DNA of 57,855 nucleotides from an uncultured Alloprevotella sp. (GTDB lineage: Bacteria; Bacteroidota; Bacteroidia; Bacteroidales; Bacteroidaceae): positions 1 through 57,855 of the forward strand of contig CALUOQ010000015.1 in the NCBI GenBank assembly GCA_944322325.1, in the 5' to 3' direction. Every line of letters begins with the position of its first letter. Within the stretch, counting starts at the first letter, position 1. A model generated the notes under the pieces. It was not told the origin of the DNA. It saw nothing but the letters and a program-made list of their open reading frames with translations, and searched no databases. The translations under genes and the position numbers were made by a program. Below are positions 1 through 11,322 of the stretch, in pieces.

Positions 1-74
1 ACGGATGCTTCTCCGTTTTTCAGCAGCTTGGTCTTCTTCAAGAAGAAAAGCACATTGAATGAACTTCTTTTCAT
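1..74 (-). CDS. Tyrosine recombinase/integrase, N-terminal fragment (runs off left edge)
   Basis: An ATG at 74 opens a frame that stays open to the window edge and starts MKRSSFNVLFFLKK, followed by a K/L/N-G stretch. From recall, this matches the start of Bacteroidales phage-type integrases, whose N-terminal arm-DNA-binding domain begins with a basic M-(K/R)-S-(T/S)-F-x-VLF-(Y/F) strand. Only about 25 codons are visible, so no catalytic R-H-R-Y residues can be checked. A TACTTTTG box at 99-106 (minus strand) lies 25 bases upstream of the ATG. The gene points away from tRNA-Phe (319-391), the usual layout at one end of an integrative element inserted in a tRNA 3' end. It could also be a short chance frame, but the motif fit makes that less likely. 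Confidence 0.6.
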   Translation of the reverse strand, partial: MKRSSFNVLFFLKKTKLLKNGEAS

Positions 75-98
75 TTTTCCTACAGTTTTTAGTTTGGA

Positions 99-106
99 CA
101 AAAGTA
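99..106 (-). promoter_or_regulatory. -7 box of the integrase-like gene
   Basis: The minus strand reads TACTTTTG, a match to the Bacteroidetes -7 consensus TAnnTTTG, 25 bases upstream of the integrase ATG at 74. No clear -33 TTTG lies at the expected distance. Confidence 0.45.
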
Positions 107-169
107 GGAAACCGACCACGTTTTCTTGATACGCAAAACATTGCAAATCAGTGAGAAAGACCCTAATTC

Positions 170-215
170 GGTGGAGATTTTTGCTCCACCTTTTATCTCC
201 ACCTTTTGCTCCACC
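170..215. repeat. Cluster of CTCCACC repeats between integrase and tRNA-Phe
   Basis: CTCCACC occurs at 184-190, 197-203 and 209-215 (spacing 13 and 12 bases), each followed by a T-rich spacer, with an inverted copy GGTGGAG at 170-176. Short direct repeats at helical-turn spacing beside an integrase gene and a tRNA resemble arm-type integrase binding sites of tRNA-targeting elements. The repeats are seen directly; the role is inferred. Confidence 0.5.
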
Positions 216-261
216 TCGAACGGTAATATTTTGCCGTTTTTTGCGTGCTTGGGGAAAACAA

Positions 262-297
262 AAAATCCCGATTTCGCTTGGAAATCAGGATTTTACC
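262..297 (-). terminator. Terminator of tRNA-Phe
   Basis: Imperfect hairpin (AAAATCC-GATTTC paired with GAAATC-GGATTTT, loop of a few bases). On the minus strand it is followed by a run of six T. It lies about 20 bases past the tRNA-Phe 3' end. Confidence 0.6.
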
Positions 298-318
298 GTC
301 TTTTGCTTTTCTTCAAAG

Positions 319-391
319 TGGTGCCACCAGGAATCGAACCGGGGACACAAGGATTTTCAGTCCTTTGCTCTACCAACTGAGCTATGGCACC
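319..391 (-). tRNA. tRNA-Phe (anticodon GAA)
   Basis: Read on the minus strand, this is a 73-base cloverleaf with a seven-pair acceptor stem (GGTGCCA/TGGCACC), discriminator A, the D-arm AGCTCAGTTGGTAGAGC, anticodon loop CTGAAAA with anticodon GAA, and T-arm GGTTCGATTCC. CCA is not encoded. The 3' end faces the integrase-like gene at the left edge, so this tRNA is the likely attachment site of an element outside the window. Confidence 0.96.
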
Positions 392-408
392 TCGTTTATT
401 TTCGAGTG

Positions 409-439
409 CAAAGATAAGGATATCCTTTGAACTGACAAA
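409..439 (-). promoter_or_regulatory. Promoter of tRNA-Phe
   Basis: Minus strand TATCTTTG at 409-416 (-7 box) and TTTG at 436-439 (-33 box) are separated by 19 bases, which fits the Bacteroidetes consensus TTTG-N19-21-TAnnTTTG. The -7 box starts 18 bases upstream of the tRNA. Confidence 0.8.
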
Positions 440-524
440 GAAAAAGGCTGCTTTATTTTTTTTGATTTGTATTGAGTATCCTTACTATAAAGTACACTAT
501 GTGGAGCACCTTGTTTGCAAAGAA

Positions 525-564
525 AGCCCCGCCCGGCGTTCGAGAGAACGAGCCGGGCGGGGCT
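525..564 (-). terminator. Terminator of the beta-galactosidase gene
   Basis: A 13-bp perfect GC stem (AGCCCCGCCCGGC at 525-537, complement at 552-564) followed on the minus strand by TTTCTTT, about 20 bases past the stop codon at 586. On the plus strand it is followed by GATTTTTG, so it may also work in the other direction. Confidence 0.8.
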
Positions 565-585
565 GATTTTTGTGGTTAGACTCAA

Positions 586-4659
<4,074 letters not shown>

Positions 4660-4701
4660 TCAGTTTGTGGGCGGAGACACACGGTTGTCCCCTAATGCGC
4701 A

Positions 4702-4709
4702 CAAATTTA
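4702..4709 (-). promoter_or_regulatory. -7 box of the beta-galactosidase gene
   Basis: Minus strand TAAATTTG fits TAnnTTTG and leaves a leader of about 85 bases before the ATG at 4617. The -33 region is not clear. Confidence 0.5.
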
Positions 4710-4830
4710 CGAACTGCCGACGTAAACCTTAACGCAATTTCGTTAAAAATACTCAGTTACCTGCTTTTTCCTGAAATAAGGAGGAAAAACCGGCACAAAC
4801 CGACAGATAAACCTAAGACAACGACCGTCG

Positions 4831-4918
4831 GAACAAGTGTAGTCCCCGTTTTTCCTGTCGCTACGACAGAATTTCCTATCGCAGCGACAGGAAATTCTGT
4901 CGTAGCACTTGTATTCCA
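4831..4918. repeat. Interspersed 21-bp-period palindromic repeat, copy 1
   Basis: Starts with ACAAGTGTAG and ends with the inverted form TAGCACTTGT. Between them, units of 21 bases alternate CTGTCGCTACGACAG or CTATCGCAGCGACAG with an A/T-rich spacer (AATTT or AAATT). It lies in the gap between the divergent lacZ-like and acyltransferase genes, upstream of both. The same family recurs near 22511, 48079 and 52479. Confidence 0.85.
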
Positions 4919-5008
4919 CCCGTCCGGCGGGTCTTTTCGCCGCAAGGGCTGGAGGAGATGAACAGGGCGAATGGGAGGCGGGGAGGGCTGCGTTCGGGAT
5001 TTTTTCCG

Positions 5009-5016
5009 TACCTTTG
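5009..5016 (+). promoter_or_regulatory. -7 box of the acyltransferase gene, five bases from the ATG
   Basis: TACCTTTG matches TAnnTTTG. Only five bases separate it from the ATG at 5022, so the transcript should be leaderless or nearly so. This also rejects the longer reading frame starting at 4971. Confidence 0.65.
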
Positions 5017-5021
5017 CGGCC

Positions 5022-5909
5022 ATGAGTCGACTGACCGATATTCTCACCGAGCAGAGTTTCAGAATGTTGGCCCGCCTTCCGTTGCGGGCGCTCTACGTCT
5101 TGTCGGACGTGGCCTACCCTGTGGTTTACCACTTGGCGGGCTACCGGCGCGGAGTCGTGCGCAGCAACTTGTCGAGGTCGTTCCCGGAAAAGAGCCAAGC
5201 CGAGTTACGCCGCATAGAGCGCGACTTCTACCGCCGTTTCTGCGACTACGCGGTCGAGACGATAAAGCTCGTCGACATCAGTCCGGCCGAAATGATGCGG
5301 CGCATGACGTTCGAGGGTCTCGACGAAGTGGAGGCCCAACTCGGGCGCCATCCGTTCGTCTTTCTCTACCTGGGCCACGTGTTCAACTGGGAGTGGGTGT
5401 CGACGCTGCCCCTGTGGGTGAAGTCGGACACTACGCACTGCGCGCAGCTCTACCGGCCGCTGAACAATGCCGCTTTCGACCGCCTGTTCAACCACCTGCG
5501 CACGCGCTTCGGCTCGGAGAACATCGCAAAATACGACGCCCTGCGGCGCATCATGGGACTGAGGGCCGAGGGCCGGCCGACGATTATCGGATTTATCTCG
5601 GACCAGTCGCCTCACGCCGAAAACATACACGACTGGGTGCCTTTCCTCAATCAGGACACCCCGGTGTTCACGGGCACTGAGCGCATCGGCAAGAAGGTCG
5701 ATGCCGCCGTTTTCTATGCCGACGTGGAGCGACTGCGGCGCGGTTATTACCGTTGCACGCTGCGGCCGATGAGCGACAACGTGCGCACCATACCCGACTT
5801 CAAACTGACGGAGCGCTACATGCAACTGCTCGAGCAGACCATCCGTCGCCAGCCGGCCGGATGGCTCTGGTCGCACAAGCGCTGGAAACACCGCCGGACG
5901 CCGGATTGA
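5022..5909 (+). CDS. LpxL/HtrB-like lysophospholipid/lipid A acyltransferase
   Basis: A 295-residue inner-membrane acyltransferase expected to add a secondary acyl chain to lipid A or a related acceptor. The LpxL/HtrB family H-x4-(D/E) catalytic motif is present as GHVFNWEW (around residue 110), and the later GFISDQSP and VPFLNQDTPVFTGTERIGKK segments are typical of the family. An N-terminal hydrophobic segment (LRALYVLSDVAYPVVYHLAGY) fits a membrane anchor. The upstream frame from 4971 crosses the -7 box at 5009-5016, so the ATG at 5022 is chosen. The gene is monocistronic and is followed by tRNA-Arg. The acyl-chain specificity cannot be read from the sequence. Confidence 0.88.
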   Translation: MSRLTDILTEQSFRMLARLPLRALYVLSDVAYPVVYHLAGYRRGVVRSNLSRSFPEKSQAELRRIERDFYRRFCDYAVETIKLVDISPAEMMRRMTFEGLDEVEAQLGRHPFVFLYLGHVFNWEWVSTLPLWVKSDTTHCAQLYRPLNNAAFDRLFNHLRTRFGSENIAKYDALRRIMGLRAEGRPTIIGFISDQSPHAENIHDWVPFLNQDTPVFTGTERIGKKVDAAVFYADVERLRRGYYRCTLRPMSDNVRTIPDFKLTERYMQLLEQTIRRQPAGWLWSHKRWKHRRTPD

Positions 5910-5952
5910 CGCCTTTTGCCCGCCACGGCTTTCGTGCTTCGGGCGAAATGTG

Positions 5953-5960
5953 TATCTTTG
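5953..5960 (+). promoter_or_regulatory. -7 box of tRNA-Arg
   Basis: TATCTTTG matches TAnnTTTG and ends 12 bases before the mature tRNA 5' end. Confidence 0.65.
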
Positions 5961-5972
5961 CCCGGCAAACGA

Positions 5973-6044
5973 GCCTCCGTAGTTCAACGGATAGAATAGA
6001 AGTTTCCTAAACTTTTGATCCGAGTTCGATTCTCGGCGGAGGTA
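5973..6044 (+). tRNA. tRNA-Arg (anticodon CCT)
   Basis: 72-base cloverleaf with acceptor GCCTCCG/CGGAGGT (one G-U pair), discriminator A, anticodon stem-loop AAGT-TTCCTAA-ACTT with anticodon CCT, and T-arm CGAGTTCGATTCTCG. CCA is not encoded. It reads AGG codons. Confidence 0.95.
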
Positions 6045-6049
6045 CGGAA

Positions 6050-6077
6050 GGGCGTTCCCGACGGGAACGCCCTTTTT
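6050..6077 (+). terminator. Terminator of tRNA-Arg
   Basis: Perfect 10-bp stem GGGCGTTCCC/GGGAACGCCC with a 3-base loop followed by TTTTT, six bases after the tRNA. Confidence 0.92.
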
Positions 6078-6122
6078 CGTAGGGCATGCTCCGAAAGCTG
6101 CGGACACTGACGGACTGATACG

Positions 6123-6158
6123 AAAACTCCCCGGCTCGCTTCGCAACGCACCGGGGAG
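6123..6158 (-). terminator. Terminator of the lipoprotein/DUF5723-like operon
   Basis: Perfect 8-bp stem CTCCCCGG (6127-6134)/CCGGGGAG (6151-6158), followed on the minus strand by TTTT, about 30 bases past the stop at 6191. Confidence 0.75.
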
Positions 6159-6190
6159 AAACATTAGTGCTTATAAAAACAAATGAAACT

Positions 6191-7585
6191 TTATAGAGGT
6201 ATATTAAAGCCTAAGCTGATGTTCGTATTGGTACGGTTCAGAGGAATGAAAGGCTTACCCATCTTGCCCCAAATCATACGGTCGGAAGCTACGTAGAAGT
6301 TGAACTTGTTCACGTAGAAGCTCAACATACCGCCAAGCTGCCAGCCCGTGCTCGAACCGCTGGTGTTGAGGTTCACCTCAAGCCAGTTGAGCGGACGGAC
6401 GATGGCCGAGAGCATGCCCTGGTGGTAGGAGTAGAGACCGTGGAGGCGCGAGGTATAGAGGAAACCGACACGGAACTTGTCGTAGAAGGGCATCGTGTAC
6501 TCGGCGCCGAGATTGATGGTGGCCGCCAAGGCCTGGGTTTTCTTGCCCGTACCGTCGTCGTACACGGAAAAGACGCGGTTCAGGTCGTCGCCGAGCGACT
6601 CGAACTGATAGCCGATCTTGTTGTCCGTATTGTCGCTGCTGACCCAGATGTCACTGAACCCGTCGAAGGTATATTCACCGCGCGAACTGGCCATATTGGC
6701 GTCGCGCCAGCTCATGAAGCCGAGGTCGGTGATGGCGGCGCTGACGGTGAGGTTGTCCGTTACCTTGTACGTGGCACCCAAGTCGAAAGCCAAGCCGAAG
6801 CCCGGCATTCCGAAGCTGAAATCGTCGAGTCCGTCGACCTTACGGCCGCGGTTGGGGTCCGTAGTGGCCGGGTCAGTATCGTCGTCATAAGTGAACTTCG
6901 TCTTGCCCAGTGCGGCGGAAAGTTGCGCGTCGGCCGTGATGGCCCACTCGTCGCCGTTCATCCGGACGTCCATCTGGTTTACGCTGAAATCGGCGTACGC
7001 TGCGCCGATAAGGAACTTCACCTTTGCGCCCACAGTGAGCTGGTCGTTGATCTGATGGGAGTGACCGAGGGCCAGTTCAAGGTAGTTTTGCGTACGGAAA
7101 CCAATGTCCTTAAGCGTGTAGTGGTCCTTGGCACCCGTAGTCTTCATGAACTCGAACAGCTCGTAGGGAAGGCTGACATTGGTGTTGGACTTGAGGTTCA
7201 ACTCGACGACATTCATGCCCTCGAAAGCCTTGAAGCCCATTGAGAAGAGGTTCCAGTTCAGATAGATGTCGGCGCGGTTCTTGTCGTGGATACCGCCGAG
7301 GAACTCTCCGGCTGAAATCTCGGGGTTCATGAAAGTCGTGAGGTCATAGCCCGGCTTGTTGGTTTTGAACACGAACTGGCTCATGCCCACGTTGCCAGTG
7401 GTACCAATGTTGATGTTATTGAGAATAGGTACGCCGACGTAGGCCTTGTCAAGCAGGGCAGGGTTCATCTGGTGACGGTTTACCGACGTCTGCATGAAAT
7501 AGGACGAACGCAAATCTTGTGCTGCGGCTCCCGTGGCAGTAGCTGCAAGCAGGACGACTGCCGTATATTTGAATATATTTTTCAT
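6191..7585 (-). CDS. Outer-membrane beta-barrel protein, DUF5723-like
   Basis: 464 residues. A signal peptide (MKNIFKYTAVVLLAATATGAAAQ) is followed by repeated amphipathic strands rich in Gly and aromatic residues, with an FNIPL end close to the C-terminus. This is the outline of a porin-like outer-membrane barrel. The early segment with NRHQMNPALL and the overall organisation recall the Bacteroidetes DUF5723 family of unknown function. It is 21 bases downstream of the lipoprotein gene and shares its promoter and terminator, so the two probably form one envelope complex. The DUF assignment is from memory; the barrel and export calls are stronger. Confidence 0.7.
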   Translation of the reverse strand: MKNIFKYTAVVLLAATATGAAAQDLRSSYFMQTSVNRHQMNPALLDKAYVGVPILNNINIGTTGNVGMSQFVFKTNKPGYDLTTFMNPEISAGEFLGGIHDKNRADIYLNWNLFSMGFKAFEGMNVVELNLKSNTNVSLPYELFEFMKTTGAKDHYTLKDIGFRTQNYLELALGHSHQINDQLTVGAKVKFLIGAAYADFSVNQMDVRMNGDEWAITADAQLSAALGKTKFTYDDDTDPATTDPNRGRKVDGLDDFSFGMPGFGLAFDLGATYKVTDNLTVSAAITDLGFMSWRDANMASSRGEYTFDGFSDIWVSSDNTDNKIGYQFESLGDDLNRVFSVYDDGTGKKTQALAATINLGAEYTMPFYDKFRVGFLYTSRLHGLYSYHQGMLSAIVRPLNWLEVNLNTSGSSTGWQLGGMLSFYVNKFNFYVASDRMIWGKMGKPFIPLNRTNTNISLGFNIPL

Positions 7586-7606
7586 AATGAGGAAATGTCT
7601 TAAAGC

Positions 7607-9439
7607 TTAGTTGAAATCACCGATGATTTGTCCCTTGAGTTTCAAACGCAGGTTCTGGATGGAGAAGTACTGATTCGAGTAGAGCGCGCCCTGGGCTTCG
7701 GAACCGGCCGTGACGTGGAAACGCAGCTTGTCAATGCGCGAGACGTCGGCAGGATTCTGGGCCGTCAGCGTGATGGTGATGTTGCTCTTCACGGCGCCGT
7801 TGTTGTCTTCGCCCTCGTGCAGGCCGGTGCCGGCAGCGATGGTGGCGGGCGTCACAGTGATGCCCGCGAGCACATTGCCATTGAGGTCGAGCGGCTCAAT
7901 GTCGGCCACGAGCTCCATAGGTACGGTGTTGTAGGCTTCACCGGTGACATCGAAACCTTCGGCTTGGTAGTCCTTCAAATCCTCATTCATGTCGGCAATA
8001 GAGTCGGTATAAACGATGGTCATGCCGCTGTTGAAAATGAACGGGACAAGCACATCGTAATTGATGGTGCCGCTATAGGTCCGGTTGAGGGCGATGCTGT
8101 GGAGCACACCTTGCTTCACGTTGACACGGCCGTCGTTGCAGTCTACCTGGATGTTGTCCGGCAATTTGCGGACAAGGTCACTCAGGTTGTCCACGGTGTA
8201 CACGGTGGCCGCAGGGTCTATGCCGGTGGGATCGTAAGGCGAACCCTCCTGGCTGAAGTAGTAAACAGAATTCTGACCCTTGTTGATGTCGACCTTGCCG
8301 CTTTGGGGCAGGCTGGCTGTAGCCATGACCGAACCATTCTCGGCGTACGAGGTGATTTCGCCGGAGAATTCGACAGGTACGGGGAGCTGGGTTGCGTCGA
8401 CGTCGAACTTGATAGTCGGATTTTGCATTTCGAGCGTCACTGCCTCGTCGCGGAGGAAGTCGGGCAAGTCGTCGCTGATTTCAATTGGGTCCATGTCCGG
8501 GTTGATAGCGGGGTTGACTTCACCGTCAATGCTTGCCACGGTGATTTCGCCGCCGCTGGCCAGTTCGATAACGAGGCGGACGCGCACTTCGTCACCGTCG
8601 TTCATGGTCTGTTCCTGTGCCGAAGTGAGTTTGAAGTCGCCGCTCATGCTGGCCATACCAGTGATGTCGATGACACGGTTGCCCTGTCCGTCGTCTGTAA
8701 CGGGAAGACCAAGAGGCTGATCGTCGTCACCCATGAGCAAGTCGATGAGCCGCACCTGACCAAGGTCGACTACAGAAGAATTGGGGTTGCCTGGAATGTT
8801 GATGTCCAGCACGTTGTCAGCCGCAGTGCCCTCTACTTCGAGATAGTCGGGGAACTTGAGTTTCAGGTTGCTGATTTCGGTCACATTGAAACGCAAGTCG
8901 GGATTGTTGGAGTAAACCTCGAGCCGCAGATTGAAGAGGGAGCTTTCCGGAACGATGCGGCGGATGCTGTTTACCTCCTCCGCGATGTCGTCGATGCTGG
9001 CATCGAATTCGCTTTCGGCAGTCACGCCGCTCTGATTGAACTCCTCGCCTTGATTAATGGTGACAGACGTAAGACCGAGGGGGTTGTCCACATCCGCAAA
9101 GCTGACAATGCTTTGATCAGAGTTAAGTTCGATGCCGTCAATACTACCCACGGCGTTACCGATGGTGACGTCGAATTGGCTATTGTCGCTTTTTACCAAA
9201 TAATAAAGGTGATTCTGGTCGGTGTCGATGAGATCGTTGTCCTCAATGTCGAGCACATCGTTCAGGTACACCGGTTCGGTGTTACCGAGTCGGAGTGCCA
9301 AACCATCGGCGCCGATACCGACCGTCATGTCGAACTCTTTGTCGATGTCGTATGTATCGTCAATGCTACATGACGCTACCATCCCCATCGTAAGGGCTAC
9401 GACCGTGGCTCTTGCGAGCAGGTTTACACGTTTTTTCAT
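7607..9439 (-). CDS. Conserved surface or periplasmic lipoprotein of unknown function
   Basis: 610 residues from the chosen ATG at 9439. The start MKKRVNLLARATVV...MGMVASC gives a lipobox (VASC) with Cys near residue 23, followed by an acidic stretch rich in Asp, a common export signal to the surface in Bacteroidetes. The rest looks like beta-rich repeats with acidic loops, and no enzyme motif is recognised. The frame can be opened 13 codons earlier (9478), but that would put a non-signal segment in front of the lipoprotein signal. First gene of a two-gene operon with the barrel protein at 6191-7585. Confidence 0.75.
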   Translation of the reverse strand: MKKRVNLLARATVVALTMGMVASCSIDDTYDIDKEFDMTVGIGADGLALRLGNTEPVYLNDVLDIEDNDLIDTDQNHLYYLVKSDNSQFDVTIGNAVGSIDGIELNSDQSIVSFADVDNPLGLTSVTINQGEEFNQSGVTAESEFDASIDDIAEEVNSIRRIVPESSLFNLRLEVYSNNPDLRFNVTEISNLKLKFPDYLEVEGTAADNVLDINIPGNPNSSVVDLGQVRLIDLLMGDDDQPLGLPVTDDGQGNRVIDITGMASMSGDFKLTSAQEQTMNDGDEVRVRLVIELASGGEITVASIDGEVNPAINPDMDPIEISDDLPDFLRDEAVTLEMQNPTIKFDVDATQLPVPVEFSGEITSYAENGSVMATASLPQSGKVDINKGQNSVYYFSQEGSPYDPTGIDPAATVYTVDNLSDLVRKLPDNIQVDCNDGRVNVKQGVLHSIALNRTYSGTINYDVLVPFIFNSGMTIVYTDSIADMNEDLKDYQAEGFDVTGEAYNTVPMELVADIEPLDLNGNVLAGITVTPATIAAGTGLHEGEDNNGAVKSNITITLTAQNPADVSRIDKLRFHVTAGSEAQGALYSNQYFSIQNLRLKLKGQIIGDFN

Positions 9440-9527
9440 AACTGAATGGTTTATATAATTACGGTTGTTTGTTATCAAGAGGTTATCGCTATAACGTTAA
9501 GTCTAACGTTTAGATTCTTTGACGCTG

Positions 9528-9560
9528 CAAATATACACTTTTTTACTTAGAGATAACAAA
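9528..9560 (-). promoter_or_regulatory. Promoter of the lipoprotein/barrel operon
   Basis: Minus strand TATATTTG at 9528-9535 and TTTG at 9557-9560 with 21 bases between, a full Bacteroidetes-type promoter about 90 bases upstream of the ATG at 9439. The remaining gap to murI (about 9561-9772) has only a weak hairpin (9705-9742) with no T-run. Confidence 0.75.
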
Positions 9561-9772
9561 CTCTAACCCAATTAAAAAAATCTTTCTCCTTGCAAGCGCT
9601 TATTTGCAGGCTGGGATTTCATCTGAAAATCCGGATAAATTCGTGATTCGCTTCGACTTATCTATTGACTTCCGAAAAAAGCATCACGCACGGAGCGTCA
9701 ACCGTAACGCCCCGACTGGTATCTGTTCCAGCCAGGGCGTTAAAGTAAAATTTTGCTACAATCGTAAGTGGC

Positions 9773-10621
9773 TTAGAAGCGAATGCGTTCGGCTTCGCAG
9801 CGCTCGTGCATAAAGAGGGAGGCATTCTCCGAAAACTTGTCGGCCGCCTCAGTCGTAAGGTAATGACACGTACCACGGCGGGTACAACGGGCATCCATGT
9901 CGGTGTGCCGCCTCAGATAATCCTTAAGGGAAGACGCCACATATTCCCCTTGAGGAACAACACGCACACCGGGCGGCGTGTATTTCAGTATCTTGTTCAT
10001 CAGCAGAGGGTAATGCGTACAAGCCAGCAGCAGGGTGTCGATAGCCGGGTCAGTGCGCAGGATGCCTTCAATACGTTTACGCACGAAGTAGTCGGCGCCG
10101 GGCGAATCATACTCGTAATTTTCCACGAGCGGCACCCACATGGGACATGCCATCTGGCTGACTGTAATATCGGGAAAAAGCTTGTGGATTTCCAACTCGT
10201 AGGAATGCGAGTTGACCGTACCCGCCGTGGCCAACACGCCGACGTGGCGCGAACGGGTCAGTTCGCCGACAATTTCCACCGTCGGACGGATAACACCCAG
10301 TACCCGCCGCGAAGGGTCGAGCCGGGCGAGGTCATTTTGCTGGATAGTGCGCAGTGCCTTTGCCGAAGCTGTATTGCAAGCCAGTACGACGAGGTGGCAG
10401 CCACGGGCAAAGAGGGTCTCAACGGCCTGGCGCGTAAATTCGTACACCACCTCGAACGAATGAGCTCCATAGGGCGCCCGCGCATTGTCCCCCAGATACA
10501 GATAATCGTAAGCCGGCATCAGCTGGCGGATTTGGCGCAGAATAGTCAGCCCGCCGTAGCCCGAGTCGAACACGCCGATAGGACCGGGAGCTTCAGGCAA
10601 GGTGAGGAACATGTCGCTCAT
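9773..10621 (-). CDS. murI: Glutamate racemase
   Basis: 282 residues. Converts L- to D-glutamate for peptidoglycan in the cytoplasm. The family start GVFDSGYGGLTILRQI is present, as are both catalytic cysteines, in VLACNTASAKALR and LLLACTHYPLLMNKI. Length is normal. The ATG overlaps the stop of the upstream ompH-like gene by four bases (ATGA), which indicates translational coupling; ompH-murI linkage is usual in Bacteroidales. Confidence 0.96.
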   Translation of the reverse strand: MSDMFLTLPEAPGPIGVFDSGYGGLTILRQIRQLMPAYDYLYLGDNARAPYGAHSFEVVYEFTRQAVETLFARGCHLVVLACNTASAKALRTIQQNDLARLDPSRRVLGVIRPTVEIVGELTRSRHVGVLATAGTVNSHSYELEIHKLFPDITVSQMACPMWVPLVENYEYDSPGADYFVRKRIEGILRTDPAIDTLLLACTHYPLLMNKILKYTPPGVRVVPQGEYVASSLKDYLRRHTDMDARCTRRGTCHYLTTEAADKFSENASLFMHERCEAERIRF

Positions 10622-11241
10622 TGCTCTGGTTTTATGGCCACCAGCAGGGCGCGCACATAAGGGGTGGCGTCCTCGCTCAGTGCGGGATTATAGTAAGGAT
10701 AAGCGTTGGCATCCGTGTTAATGATGAAGTCATAACCACGCTCGCGACCGACCACGCGGATGGCACTGTCGAGTTTGGCCGTCACAGGACGCAACATTTC
10801 GGCACGGGCCGCTTCGATGAGGCTGTCGGCCTGCTCACGAAAGGCGATGTCACGCTCCATTTCGTTTTGCAGGTCGCGCTGACGTTTGAGCAAGATGTTC
10901 CTCGGAAAATCCTGCTGCCCTTGCAGGTATTCCAGAAAAAGGCGTTTGAAATTGGCCGCATTGTATTCCGTTTCCTTATAGTACTCCAAGCGAATACGCG
11001 CCACGCTCTGCATGACCTGAGCGTACTCGGGCATGGCCCTGAAAAGGGAGTCATAACTCAGGGTACCGTAACGGGCTTGCCGCGGCACAGCGACACCGGC
11101 TGTTCTGAGGCGGGTCACCGTCAGGGTCTGCCGGTTACTGTCGACAGGCACGGCGGACGGCATCACGGCATCCTGAGCCTGTGTACTTAAGGCACAGGTA
11201 GCTACAACGAGCGTTGCCAGATATCTAAACCATCGGTTCAT
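10618..11241 (-). CDS. OmpH/Skp-family periplasmic chaperone
   Basis: 207 residues with a signal peptide (cleavage near ALSTQAQ) and a long charged helical middle (about 70-150) such as LQNEMERDIAFREQADSLIEAARAEM, the coiled-coil arm of Skp. It ends with the DFIINTDANAYPYYNPALSEDATPYV-type tail that Bacteroidetes OmpH proteins show. The predicted job is holding unfolded outer-membrane proteins on their way to BAM. It is translationally coupled to murI. Many relatives keep bamA and a second ompH just upstream, but here the neighbour is a nucleoside kinase. Confidence 0.88.
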   Translation of the reverse strand: MNRWFRYLATLVVATCALSTQAQDAVMPSAVPVDSNRQTLTVTRLRTAGVAVPRQARYGTLSYDSLFRAMPEYAQVMQSVARIRLEYYKETEYNAANFKRLFLEYLQGQQDFPRNILLKRQRDLQNEMERDIAFREQADSLIEAARAEMLRPVTAKLDSAIRVVGRERGYDFIINTDANAYPYYNPALSEDATPYVRALLVAIKPEQ

Positions 11242-11270
11242 CGTCGGTTCTATGGTTAGGGTTCAGAGGG

Positions 11271-11278
11271 CAAAGGTA
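11271..11278 (-). promoter_or_regulatory. -7 box of ompH-murI
   Basis: Minus strand TACCTTTG matches TAnnTTTG, 29 bases upstream of the ompH-like ATG at 11241. Confidence 0.6.
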
Positions 11279-11322
11279 GGCATTTTTTGCCGAAGCTCTA
11301 TAATTACACTACGCGCAAGGTG

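Noticed and set aside
4757-5198. Long minus-strand open frames over the repeat and acyltransferase start
   Set aside because: Frames over the repeat give the same low-complexity peptide as copies 2-4, and the real gene is on the plus strand.
9705-9742. Hairpin after murI as a terminator
   Set aside because: The arms TAACGCCC/GGGCGTTA pair, but no T-run follows on the minus strand; evidence is too weak to call.
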